Of a stretch of DNA of 64,000 nt, positions 17,286 through 25,612 are shown one piece after another. Positions within the stretch are counted from its first letter, which is position 1; every line of letters starts with the position of its first letter. The notes beneath the pieces were generated by a model. That model was given only the letters and a program-made list of their open reading frames with translations. It did not search any database and was not told the DNA's origin. The translations under genes and the position numbers were made by a program. This DNA comes from GCA-2731375 sp002731375 (lineage in GTDB: Bacteria; Pseudomonadota; Alphaproteobacteria; GCA-2731375), in the NCBI GenBank assembly GCA_030752605.1, contig JASMDX010000012.1:113806-177805 (forward strand), written 5' to 3'.

Positions 17286-18260
17286 TTAAGTTTGCGGCTG
17301 AAGAAAATATATACCGAAAAGAGAGTTGGTATCTATCCAAGTCATTGTTGTTTTGTAACCGGCACGAGCTGCGAGTGCTCTAAACTCACCCGGGCTGTAT
17401 TTATAGGAGTTCTCGGTATGAATGGTCTCATCTTTCTGGAAAGAAAACACCTCGCCGCCAAGGGTCACCGTCTGCTCGGACAGGCTGACCAAGTACATCT
17501 CAATCCGGCTCCTTTCTGCGTTATAGAAGGCATCATGACGAAAATGACACAAGTCGAACGTAGCCCCTAATTCACGGTTTAGGCGTGCCAGCAAGTTCAG
17601 ATTGAAGGCCGCCGTAACGCCTTGGGTATCGTTATATGCAGCATGAAGAATGCGTTCGTCCTTTTTCAAATCAACACCAATCAGCATGGCGCCGTTTGGC
17701 CCGACAACCTCTTTCGTACCTATCAGAAACTCTATTGCCCCTTCATGGGTAAAATTACCAATGGTGGAGCCGGGAAAAAATCCGACCCGCAGCCCGGTAC
17801 CGACCATTGCAGGGACAGCGAACGGCCTAACGAAATCTGCGGAAACCGCGTGCACCATCAAATCAGGATATTCTAGCGACAGGGCTTCCGTCACCACCAA
17901 CAAGTGCTCTTTTGATATATCAACCGCTGTAAATGATTCTGGTTCAATAAGTGCGGAAAGCACGATCCGCATTTTCTCGGATGATCCGCATCCATATTCA
18001 ATCATCTGGCATCCAGGCCCAATCAGTTCGGCAATCTCGCCTGCCATCGATTTCAGCAAACCCGTCTCAGCACGGGTCGGATAGTATTCCGGCAAATCGC
18101 AAATTTTCTGGAACAGGTCTGAACCTCTTTCATCGTAAAAGTATTTGCAGGGTAAGGTCTTCGGCGTGGATAACAAACCCGCCCTAACCTCTGCCAACAT
18201 TTCAATGTTATCCGGGCGCGCATCCTCGAATGACGCCAGATCACGAACTTCTTGATTCAT
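17286..18260 (-). CDS. egtD: L-histidine N-alpha-methyltransferase (hercynine synthase)
   Basis: 324 residues, normal EgtD length. Family landmarks are LPCKYFYDERGSDLFQKI, LPEYYPTRAETGLL (histidine-binding region), the SAM motif MIEYGCGSSEKMRIVLSAL, FFPGSTIGNF and an acidic SAM contact in IGVDLKKDE. It trimethylates histidine to hercynine, the precursor of ergothioneine and selenoneine. It lies 10 bases after the senA-type gene on the same strand and must be co-transcribed. This supplies the acceptor for the C-S or C-Se bond-forming step encoded next door. Confidence 0.95.
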   Translation of the reverse strand: MNQEVRDLASFEDARPDNIEMLAEVRAGLLSTPKTLPCKYFYDERGSDLFQKICDLPEYYPTRAETGLLKSMAGEIAELIGPGCQMIEYGCGSSEKMRIVLSALIEPESFTAVDISKEHLLVVTEALSLEYPDLMVHAVSADFVRPFAVPAMVGTGLRVGFFPGSTIGNFTHEGAIEFLIGTKEVVGPNGAMLIGVDLKKDERILHAAYNDTQGVTAAFNLNLLARLNRELGATFDLCHFRHDAFYNAERSRIEMYLVSLSEQTVTLGGEVFSFQKDETIHTENSYKYSPGEFRALAARAGYKTTMTWIDTNSLFGIYFLQPQT

Positions 18261-18270
18261 GATGAGCCTT

Positions 18271-19608
18271 TCAGGAACCCGATGTTACAAGTTTGCAGGT
18301 TCGAAATCCGCTGAATACATTCAAGCGATGGGGCTCGAAAAAGTTGCGATAGGTGCCACGCATCATGCGGCCGCGCGTTGTCCACGCCCCGCCCCGCAGA
18401 ACTTTGGTGGAACCGAACAGCATGGTGGAATATTCCGTGTAGGCGTCGGCTGAAAAACCTGGGAAGGCTTGAAATGTATCCGCCGTCCATTCCCAGACAT
18501 TACCCAGCATTTGCCGGCAGCCAAACGCGCTGTCACCAGCGGGAAGTGCCGCGACGTCGATGGGCCCCAGGGCCCGGCCATCCAGGTTGGCCCGACTCGG
18601 GTCGGGTAGCGCCTCGCCCCATGGGTAGTGCCGCTTGAGGGGCGCCAGGTCGCCGTCGGAACCCGCCTCGCCCAGGGCGGCGGCCTCCCATTCCGCTTCC
18701 GTCGGAAGGCGTAGTCCGGCCCAGCGGCAATAGGCGTTGGCCTCGTACCAGTTGACGTGAATGATAGCCTCATTGAGCGGTAAAGGCAGAACCTTTTCGA
18801 ACCGTCTGAGCAGCCAATTGCTGGGACCGTCGGGCTGCCAATAAACGGGATGCTTGGCATCTGCCTCCATACACCAGGCCCAGCCGTCCTGATCCCAGTA
18901 GGCTTCGGTCTCGTAACCCCCCGAATCCACAAAGGCCTGGAATTCTCCATTTGTGACGGGCGCCATGGCAATTTCAAAGGGTGCGATCACCACTTCGTGG
19001 GCCCATTTTTCATTATCGAACAAAAATGGTGCGGATCTGTCCGCGCCCAGTGTAATCCGCCCTCCCGGCACCATCGCCCAGCCTGGATGACCGCCCGCCG
19101 CCCGCTCGGCAGAGACGTCTGCTGCAACGGCCAGATTTGGCGTCGGATACGCCAGGGTCTGGCGCGCCCACAGGTAGGCTTCGGTATGCATATCCTCGTG
19201 AAAGATGCCGAATTGATAGATGAAACTGTCCTGTTCGGACGCCATGCCGCCATTTCGGCTACCGACCAAACGCTCGGACAGGCGATCAAAAACCGCCTGC
19301 ATGTAGGCCAAGGTACCCTGCCTGTCCGGTAGCGGCAGGTCCCACCTGACGTCGTGGTGAATGTTGATGGAGTCGTATAGTTCATCGGCCCGATCGCCAA
19401 TGACACTGTCGTGGCCGTACAGCTGACGCAGGATGAAAAACTCATAGAAGTATGCGGTATGGGCAATTTCCCATTTTAAGGGATTTACGGTGCGGATTTT
19501 GGGGCCCATAAGCTGCTGATCGTCGAGGTCCTGGATCAGTTCCAGAGTGCGGTTGCGGGCGTCTTGCATGTTGGCGATTAAATGTGCGGTACTTACGGGC
19601 TGGGTCAT
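18271..19608 (-). CDS. senA: EgtB-family sulfoxide synthase homologue, probable selenoneine synthase
   Basis: 445 residues: an N-terminal DinB-like four-helix domain and a C-terminal FGE-sulfatase domain (YCRWAGLRLPTEAEWEAAA, GNVWEWTADTF, VLRGGAWTTRG). The three iron-binding histidines of EgtB are present as His50, His137 and His141 (WEIAHTAYFYEF; FHEDMHTEAYLW). EgtB joins hercynine to gamma-Glu-Cys or Cys; SenA joins it to a selenosugar. No egtA, egtC or egtE is present, while a SenB-type glycosyltransferase and a SelD fusion are adjacent. That context favours SenA. Enzyme specificity itself is inference; ergothioneine-forming EgtB remains possible. Confidence 0.75.
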   Translation of the reverse strand: MTQPVSTAHLIANMQDARNRTLELIQDLDDQQLMGPKIRTVNPLKWEIAHTAYFYEFFILRQLYGHDSVIGDRADELYDSINIHHDVRWDLPLPDRQGTLAYMQAVFDRLSERLVGSRNGGMASEQDSFIYQFGIFHEDMHTEAYLWARQTLAYPTPNLAVAADVSAERAAGGHPGWAMVPGGRITLGADRSAPFLFDNEKWAHEVVIAPFEIAMAPVTNGEFQAFVDSGGYETEAYWDQDGWAWCMEADAKHPVYWQPDGPSNWLLRRFEKVLPLPLNEAIIHVNWYEANAYCRWAGLRLPTEAEWEAAALGEAGSDGDLAPLKRHYPWGEALPDPSRANLDGRALGPIDVAALPAGDSAFGCRQMLGNVWEWTADTFQAFPGFSADAYTEYSTMLFGSTKVLRGGAWTTRGRMMRGTYRNFFEPHRLNVFSGFRTCKLVTSGS

Positions 19609-19635
19609 GATGGGTCCCTGGATTGGAGTTTGCGC
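19609..19635. promoter_or_regulatory. 27-base divergent start region between senA and senB
   Basis: Only 27 bases separate the ATG of senA (minus) from the GTG of senB (plus). The senB ribosome site GGAG is at 19625-19628. There is no room for two full promoters, so each promoter must lie within or across the other gene's coding start, giving overlapping divergent transcripts. Confidence 0.6.
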
Positions 19636-20598
19636 GTGAAGATTAGCCTAATCACCCCAGCCGGCAAACAATTGAAAAATGGCAACCGAACTACCGCCAT
19701 GCGCTGGGCGCGGTTGTTGCGCAGGGCCGGTCACCGGGTCCGGGTTGCGACCGATTATGATGGCGGGGCGGTTGATCTACTGCTGGCCCTGCATGCGCGG
19801 CACAGCGCGGCGGCAGTACATCGTTATCGGGTCGCTGTGCCAATGGGGCCGCTGGTGATTGGCCTGGGCGGGACCGACGTCAATACGTTCTTGAAATCCG
19901 AGCCGGAACGAACTTATGGCGCGATGCAGATGGCGGATGCGTTGATCTGTCTGCATGACCTAATCGACGAGGCACTGCCGCCCGCTTTTCACAACAAGTT
20001 GCACGTGGTACGGCAATCTGCCTTGCCGTTGCCATCTCCCCGACGGGTGTCCAAGCAGCATGTCGATATTTGTGTAATTGGTCATCTGCGCGAAGAGAAA
20101 GACCCCTTTCGAGCCGCTCTGGCAACCCGGCATTTGCCCGCCGACTCCAGAGTGAGGGTTATTCATTTCGGCAAGGCGACGACCGCCGAATACGCAGACC
20201 GGGCAACCGCCGAAATGGCCCGAAACCCGCGTTATTTCTGGCGCGGGGAAGGGCCGGGTTGGCGCGTACGCCGGGAATTTTCCAAGACCCATGCCATGGT
20301 GATAAGTTCCCTACAGGAGGGCGGCGCCAATGTCGTTTCAGAAGCGCTTGTCGCCGGGGTGCCGGTCATCGCCAGTAACATTACCGGCAATATCGGACTA
20401 CTGGGCCGGGACTACCCCGGCTATTTCGCCGTTCGTGATGAAGGCGCATTGGCCAAATTACTACACCGGACCGAGACGGAGCCAGCGTTCCTAAATTCAC
20501 TTATGCGGCATGGGCAGAAGCTTGCGCCTTTATTCGCGCCGGACCGGGAACAGGCCAGCCTGAACCAAATCGTCAACCAGGTTACGCAACTAAGGTAA
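19636..20598 (+). CDS. senB: TIGR04348-type glycosyltransferase, probable selenosugar synthase
   Basis: 320 residues from a GTG at 19636 with GGAG seven bases upstream; the frame opens further to 19582 but that part is antisense to senA. GT-B features are visible: SLITPAGKQLKNGNRTTAMR at the N-terminus with RWARLLRRAGHRVRV, and the E-x7-E donor motif EGGANVVSE (Glu228, Glu236). The family is known to pair with SelD and EgtB homologues. In characterised clusters SenB uses a UDP-sugar and selenophosphate to make a selenosugar. It is divergent from senA and overlaps senC tail-to-tail by 17 bases. Confidence 0.78.
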   Translation: MKISLITPAGKQLKNGNRTTAMRWARLLRRAGHRVRVATDYDGGAVDLLLALHARHSAAAVHRYRVAVPMGPLVIGLGGTDVNTFLKSEPERTYGAMQMADALICLHDLIDEALPPAFHNKLHVVRQSALPLPSPRRVSKQHVDICVIGHLREEKDPFRAALATRHLPADSRVRVIHFGKATTAEYADRATAEMARNPRYFWRGEGPGWRVRREFSKTHAMVISSLQEGGANVVSEALVAGVPVIASNITGNIGLLGRDYPGYFAVRDEGALAKLLHRTETEPAFLNSLMRHGQKLAPLFAPDREQASLNQIVNQVTQLR

Positions 20599-22849
20599 TC
20601 GGCTCCAGGTGGTCAGTTCCCGCGCTGACCTTGCCGACGATAGAGGCTTGCTCATAGCCTAATTCATGCAATGCCTGGAGGCATGCTTCCGCCCGTTCTG
20701 GCTGAAGGCTGGCCAATAGGCCACCGGATGTCTGGGGATCAAACATCAGGGGATAGCGTTCGTGATACCGCACCGTGTCCATGTTGCGGATGGCGCGGCG
20801 CAGGCGAACGTTGGCTGGCTGCAAGGAACTGAGTATACCCAGACGCACCGTGTCCAGGGCGCCATCCATAATGGGCAGAGCAGCCATATCAATTTCCACA
20901 TCCACGTTGGAGGCCTTGGTCATTTCCACGGTATGTCCCAGCAGACCGAACCCGGTCACGTCGGTGCAGGCACTGGCACCGTGACTGAATATACAAATCG
21001 CGGCCTTGCGATTCGACTGCACCATGGATTTCAACGCGTTTTGGATCCAACGGCCCTTAGCCTTTTGCTGCATATCGGCGGCAAATAATGTGCCGGTGCC
21101 CAGTGGTTTCGTCAGGATTAGGACATCGCCTGGCGCCATGCCGCCCTTTCGCAGAATGCTTTGACGATCCGCCAGGCCGTTGACAGAAAAACCCAACGCC
21201 AGTTCCGATCCCTCGCTGGTATGGCCGCCAACCAGGGTCGCGCCTGCATCGTTCAGCACTTCCATGGCGCCCGTCATCATTTCCCTGAGCGAAGCCTCGA
21301 CCTTAGTTTCCAAGCCATAGGGCACCGTGGCGATGGCCAGGGCCGATTGCGCCTCTGCCCCCATGGCGAAAATATCACTGAGGGCGTGGTTGGCGGCGAC
21401 CTGGCCGAAAACATAAGCATCGTCGATAAAGGCCCGGAAATAATCCACCGTATGGACCATTACCTTGCCATCGGGGATTTGCACCACGGCTGCGTCATCG
21501 GGCGCGTGCAGGCCCACCAGGACATCTTCGTTGGCAACCGGTTCCAACTCGGATAGGGCGCGGTTCAGAATATCCGCACCGACCTTGGCACCGCAACCGC
21601 CGCACCGCATCGCGATGGCCGAAATGTCGCTCAACGTGGCTTTGTCGGCCAGGCCAGGGTAGAGGGTCGCTGCGGTTTCTTCGGCCATTTCGGGTAGTTT
21701 ATTGAACTTGCGCATAAACCGCTGATCAACCCAATCCTTCCATTTCCAAACCCAGCGTCCTTCCGCCGTCCAACCCCATTTCGCCGCGACCGCGTTTTTA
21801 TTGCCCGTGGTAATCAGGACCAAAAATTTCTTCTGCGGCGAAAACGGCCGTGTCGTCTGGCCGACCAAGGCCCGCCGCAAATTATCATTCAATGGCGCGC
21901 CCTGTCGCACCGCGAATACGCCCGCCTTGGGGCGGGGGTGATTGATCACGGCGGCAATGTCACCGGCGGCAAAGATGTCGTCATGTGACGTGGACTGCAG
22001 CGTATCCTTAACTTGGATAAAACCCTCGTCATCGACATCCATTCCAGATTCGCCCAGCCATGACGGTGCGCCGGCAGCCGTGACCCAGAGAATTTCGTCC
22101 AACGCAATGGTTTTGCCTCCCACAATTGACAGTAAACCCGGCGCGACCTCCGCCACGGTAGCGCCATTGTGCAGATGAATATTCCGTGGCTCTATGTGGC
22201 GCGCAAACCGCCGCCGTACGCCCGATCCAAAATCCGGCAGAATGGGATCTGACCGGGACACCAGGTGAAATTCCAAGCCGTCGTCACTTTGCCCCTGTTC
22301 AGCCAGTAGATTGCCCAGGCGATATTGCACCGCCAACAATAACTCCATACCACCTGCGCCGGCGCCAACCACACCAATGCGATAGGAATCCGGGCTGCTC
22401 AGGACCCGATCAACCAGGCGTTGCCACCGGTTGATAAAGTTATTGATCGGCTTTACCGGAGTCGTATTTTCCGCGGCACCTTCGGTATCGTCAAAACTCG
22501 GCGTAGAACCGATGTTGATCGACAACACGTCATAGGGCACCGCCGGACGGCCCTGGCAGATCACCTGTTTGTTTACCGTGTCAATTTTGTTTGCTGTGTC
22601 GTGGTACAACCGGGCCCCGGCGAACTGGCACAGGGGCCGCAAATCAATGTGTACTTCGTCAAAATCATAATGACCCGCAACATATCCCGGCAACATGCCC
22701 GAATAGGGCGTATGCACGTCGCGAGCAATGACGGTCAGGCGCACGCCGGGCAGCGGCTTCATCGCAAATTTCTTTAAGACGATGACGTGGCTATGTCCGC
22801 CGCCCACTAATACCAGATCTTTTACGACCGCGTCCGAACTTGATTTCAT
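20582..22849 (-). CDS. senC: FAD-oxidoreductase/selenide, water dikinase fusion (SelD/SenC)
   Basis: 755 residues in two parts. Residues 10-350 form an NADH-dehydrogenase-like FAD domain: LVLVGGGHSHVIVLKKF, GVVGAGAGGMELLLAVQYR and DIFAAGDIAAV. From about 410 a complete selenophosphate synthetase follows, with the catalytic Cys419 and Lys422 in RCGGCGAKVGADIL, metal-binding Asp in HAPDDAAVV and ANHALSDIFAMGA. It makes selenophosphate from selenide and ATP. Next to senB it is best read as SenC, though it could also serve selenocysteine or selenouridine synthesis elsewhere. The FAD domain may reduce or channel the selenium donor; that is inference. Confidence 0.85.
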   Translation of the reverse strand: MKSSSDAVVKDLVLVGGGHSHVIVLKKFAMKPLPGVRLTVIARDVHTPYSGMLPGYVAGHYDFDEVHIDLRPLCQFAGARLYHDTANKIDTVNKQVICQGRPAVPYDVLSINIGSTPSFDDTEGAAENTTPVKPINNFINRWQRLVDRVLSSPDSYRIGVVGAGAGGMELLLAVQYRLGNLLAEQGQSDDGLEFHLVSRSDPILPDFGSGVRRRFARHIEPRNIHLHNGATVAEVAPGLLSIVGGKTIALDEILWVTAAGAPSWLGESGMDVDDEGFIQVKDTLQSTSHDDIFAAGDIAAVINHPRPKAGVFAVRQGAPLNDNLRRALVGQTTRPFSPQKKFLVLITTGNKNAVAAKWGWTAEGRWVWKWKDWVDQRFMRKFNKLPEMAEETAATLYPGLADKATLSDISAIAMRCGGCGAKVGADILNRALSELEPVANEDVLVGLHAPDDAAVVQIPDGKVMVHTVDYFRAFIDDAYVFGQVAANHALSDIFAMGAEAQSALAIATVPYGLETKVEASLREMMTGAMEVLNDAGATLVGGHTSEGSELALGFSVNGLADRQSILRKGGMAPGDVLILTKPLGTGTLFAADMQQKAKGRWIQNALKSMVQSNRKAAICIFSHGASACTDVTGFGLLGHTVEMTKASNVDVEIDMAALPIMDGALDTVRLGILSSLQPANVRLRRAIRNMDTVRYHERYPLMFDPQTSGGLLASLQPERAEACLQALHELGYEQASIVGKVSAGTDHLEPITLVA

Positions 22850-22879
22850 AAGCTATACTGTCCCACAGGTTCCTAGCAG

Positions 22880-22900
22880 GTTGCTGAAAAAGTCAGCAAC
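22880..22900. repeat. Hairpin-like IS end next to senC
   Basis: GTTGCTGA at 22880-22887 is complementary to TCAGCAAC at 22893-22900 with a five-base loop. GTTGCTGAAAAAGTC is typical of IS ends. It begins 31 bases upstream of the senC start, so the insertion sits at or in the senC promoter region. No matching opposite end is seen. Confidence 0.5.
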
Positions 22901-22999
22901 GTTTTGATTTTGCTTGCCTGATTTGTCGGCGGCAAGGTTGAAGTTGGGTTTGTTGTGCTATTTGCCTTGTTGCGGTGGGGTGTTTTCGCATTTCCGCTG

Positions 23000-23425
23000 T
23001 CACAAGACACACTTCGGTCTTGGCCATGGCGGCGCTTCCAGCAGTTTCGGCAGGCGGATTGGGTTGAAGGCGGCCAGTGCTAGGGTGAACTGAGCATCGA
23101 CCCGCACACGGCCCCGGAACTTGCTCTGCCTGAGGCCGGCGCTCTGCTTTACCCAACCAAAGATTTCTTCGATGCGTTTGCGGATACGTTGGCTGATCTG
23201 ATAGCCCGGGTGCCGGGCGGTGCGGCCATTGATCCTGGTCTTGCGCCGCTTGTCGGTTTTTCTGAGATGATCCTGTACGGCAAGGTGCGGCGTGACCTGG
23301 CGGGCCCGCAGCTCGTCGACAAAGTTCGCGACATCATAGCCCTTGTCACCAGCCAAGGTGATCCGTCACGGCAAGGCCGACTAGCCGGTCCTGCCGTCGG
23401 CCCTGTCGCTGACCTTGCCCCACCA
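23000..23425 (-). mobile_element. IS5-type transposase remnant (C-terminal part)
   Basis: The open part, 23000-23356, encodes AGDKGYDVANFVDELRARQV, TARHPGYQISQRIRKRIEEI, FGWVKQSAGLRQSKFRGRVR and FTLALAAFNPIRLPKLLEA. This is the DDE C-terminal region of IS5-group transposases (catalytic E in RIEEIFGWVK). Upstream, 23357-23425 still resembles the family (ADGRTG, RITLAGDKGYD) but has in-frame stops. The N-terminal half is gone, so it cannot transpose. It separates senC from a broken DUF2336 gene. Confidence 0.8.
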
Positions 23426-23429
23426 AGTG

Positions 23430-24000
23430 CCTCGCCGCCGGGGTCATAGACAATGCGCCGCGCCAGTACAGGGCGGATGCCGAGCATCTTGGCGAAGGAT
23501 AATTTAAAGATCAAAACCTGACACTGGTGTAATGATTTCAGGGCTAATTCGGCTGATACACTGCCGCCATCGTACCGGCGGTCGACTAGGCGTTCCGCTG
23601 CGACGGCGGACTCGTCGTCTTTGCCTTCGACAACCTTGCTGACCGTGGCCGACATCTGGTCGTCCAGGCTGTCGATATCGACATCGAAATTCTCGACAAT
23701 ATAGTTGCGCACCGCCACTGACACCCAATAACACATGTGTTCCACCAGCTCCGATGGCAGGTTGGGGCGGCGCACCAGCGGCTTTTGGTAACTATCGATA
23801 CGCTTCGATTCCTCTGCCAGATACTCCAGAACGTCAGATGAAATGCCTGCATCCTGATTGTTCAGCAAGGTCGGGATGATGTCTTCCGTGCCGGTATCGA
23901 CCAGGGCGGCGGGGACTTCCTCGCTGATATCCTTGCGGATGACGACCGCGTAAAGTGGGACCGCCGCAAGTAGGTGGAAGCCCGCGACGAGGCGCTTTTT
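23430..24000 (-). pseudogene. DUF2336-family protein, broken at both ends
   Basis: The readable frame contains LYAVVIRKDISEEVPAALVD, EYLAEESKRIDSYQKPLVRR, YWVSVAVRNYIVENFDVDID and LIFKLSFAKMLGIRPVLARR then IVYDPGGEAL. This matches DUF2336 (PF10098), a helical-repeat family common in alphaproteobacteria (length about 350). The N-terminal part stops at a TAA upstream of about 24000, and the C-terminus runs into transposase debris at about 23430. The gene was evidently split by the IS insertion. Confidence 0.7.
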
Positions 24001-24468
24001 TTAATGCAGTGACGAACCATCACCGGGCAAAAAATGCGCGCTTGACTTAGATCAATGTCAAGAAGTCCGCCCATATGTATCTTGCATTGAAGCTCACTAC
24101 TGGATGTCTTCCTTCTGTTGGTTTGAGTGCCAGCAGAACATGCAACAGTAGCAAGGTGGCTGATGCTGGGATCTACCCAAGATCTCCACTAACGAGTCCC
24201 CTGGCGCTGCAATCCCCTGCAAGCGCCGAGGGCTGCGGTCCCCCATCCGCAGCCCTCATCTTAGGAATGGCTGCGTTGTGATCCTCTATGGTCGACGTGG
24301 CCATTTCTTCGTTCAAGGGTCTTCATTCAGAGGTCTTCGTTCGGGGCCTCTGTTTCCATATTTCCAGCGTCTTATTCATAGCTTCCTCTTGCCAGCGGCG
24401 GTGGTGCGGCGCGATGATGGCGGTGGCCCAAATGTAGAAGTTTTAAAAACGCGAAGGGGGTACCAGCC
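24001..24468. other. Intergenic region upstream of the alcohol dehydrogenase
   Basis: No convincing gene. It contains a hairpin (listed separately) and probably the promoter of the alcohol dehydrogenase. The left edge is continuous with the decayed DUF2336 gene. A minus-strand frame from 24376 is antisense to the dehydrogenase and is not a gene. Confidence 0.5.
24228..24257. terminator. 11-bp hairpin, terminator-like
   Basis: GAGGGCTGCGG (24228-24238) pairs exactly with CCGCAGCCCTC (24247-24257), loop of 8. Only a short ATCTTA follows on the plus strand, so termination strength is uncertain. There is no intact plus-strand gene immediately before it. Confidence 0.5.
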
Positions 24469-25602
24469 ATGGCGACCATCACCTATCTGACCAAGATTCA
24501 GTTTGATTTCGGCGCGGTGCAATTGTTGGCGGGAGAAATGGCCGAACTGGGCATGACCCGGCCGTTGCTGGTCACCGACAAAGGTGTGCGCACGGTTGGC
24601 TTGTTGGACAAGGTCATGGAGCATCTGCCCAAACAATGCCCGGCAGAAATTTTTGACGCGACGCCGGAAAACCCTACGGAGGCGGCCATGACAGTGGCCC
24701 TGGCGCAATATCGGGAAGCGGGCTGCGATGGTTTGATTGGCGTCGGCGGCGGCTCGTCGATGGATCTGGCCAAGGCAATTGCCTTGATGGCAACTCATCC
24801 TGGCGAGCTGTCGGAATATATGTCGATTATGGGTGGGGCGCCTAAGATCACGGTGGCCATGGCGCCGGTGATAGCTATTCCGACCACCGCCGGTACGGGC
24901 AGCGAGGTGGGCCGGGGCGCCATCATAATTCTGGACGATGGTCGAAAACTCGGCTTTGGCAGCCCGCACGTGATCCCCAAGGTGGCCATATGCGATCCGG
25001 AGCTGACTTTTTCCATGCCCAAGATGCTGACGGCGGGCACGGGGATGGACGCCTTCGCCCATTGTTTTGAAACCTTTTGTGGCTCCGCCATCAACCCGCC
25101 CGCCGATGCCATCGCCACCGATGGCCTGGGCCGCGCCATCCGCTTTATTGAACAGGCTGTGGCCGATGGCAGCGACCCGGAGGCGCGCTGGCAAATGATG
25201 ACGGCGTCCATGGAAGGGGCCATGGCCTTCCAAAAGGGCCTGGGCGCGGTCCATGGCATGTCCCATCCCCTGGGTTCGATTCAGGATCCGATCCTCCATC
25301 ACGGCACCTTGAATGCGGTCTGTTTGCCGGCCGTCATCCGCTATAACGCCGATGCGGTGGGTGATAAGTACGGATGGGTCAAACAGATCTGGGGCCTGCC
25401 GGCGAACGTAGATCTGGCCGACGAGGTTGCGGCCCTGAACGCCCGCCTGGGGCTGCCGGCCGATTTGCGCGAAATGGGCCTGGATGAGGCAATGATCGAA
25501 CCGTTGATCCCTCATGCGGTGGCGGATCACACCACGGCGACCAATCCCAAACCACTGACGGCGGATGATTATCGCGCGTTGTTCATGGAAACCCTGGGCT
25601 AG
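24469..25602 (+). CDS. Iron-containing alcohol dehydrogenase
   Basis: 377 residues of the Fe-ADH (group III) family. The NAD-binding GGGSS appears in GVGGGSSMDLAKAIA, and TTAGTGSEVGRGAI follows. Metal ligands lie in GTGMDAFAHCFETFC and AVHGMSHPLGS with a further His region near LHHGTLNAV. It would interconvert an alcohol and aldehyde or ketone with NAD(P). The sirtuin gene follows 10 bases later and a SnoaL-like gene after that, in one likely operon. Substrate unknown. Confidence 0.9.
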   Translation: MATITYLTKIQFDFGAVQLLAGEMAELGMTRPLLVTDKGVRTVGLLDKVMEHLPKQCPAEIFDATPENPTEAAMTVALAQYREAGCDGLIGVGGGSSMDLAKAIALMATHPGELSEYMSIMGGAPKITVAMAPVIAIPTTAGTGSEVGRGAIIILDDGRKLGFGSPHVIPKVAICDPELTFSMPKMLTAGTGMDAFAHCFETFCGSAINPPADAIATDGLGRAIRFIEQAVADGSDPEARWQMMTASMEGAMAFQKGLGAVHGMSHPLGSIQDPILHHGTLNAVCLPAVIRYNADAVGDKYGWVKQIWGLPANVDLADEVAALNARLGLPADLREMGLDEAMIEPLIPHAVADHTTATNPKPLTADDYRALFMETLG

Positions 25603-25612
25603 GAGTTACGAG

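Noticed and set aside
18271..19608. Simple ergothioneine (EgtB) reading of the cluster
   Set aside because: Not excluded, but less likely: no egtA, egtC or egtE nearby, while senB- and selD-type genes are adjacent.
24376..25530. 384-codon open frame on the minus strand
   Set aside because: Antisense of the iron-containing alcohol dehydrogenase; rich in H, R and Q as expected for a shadow frame.
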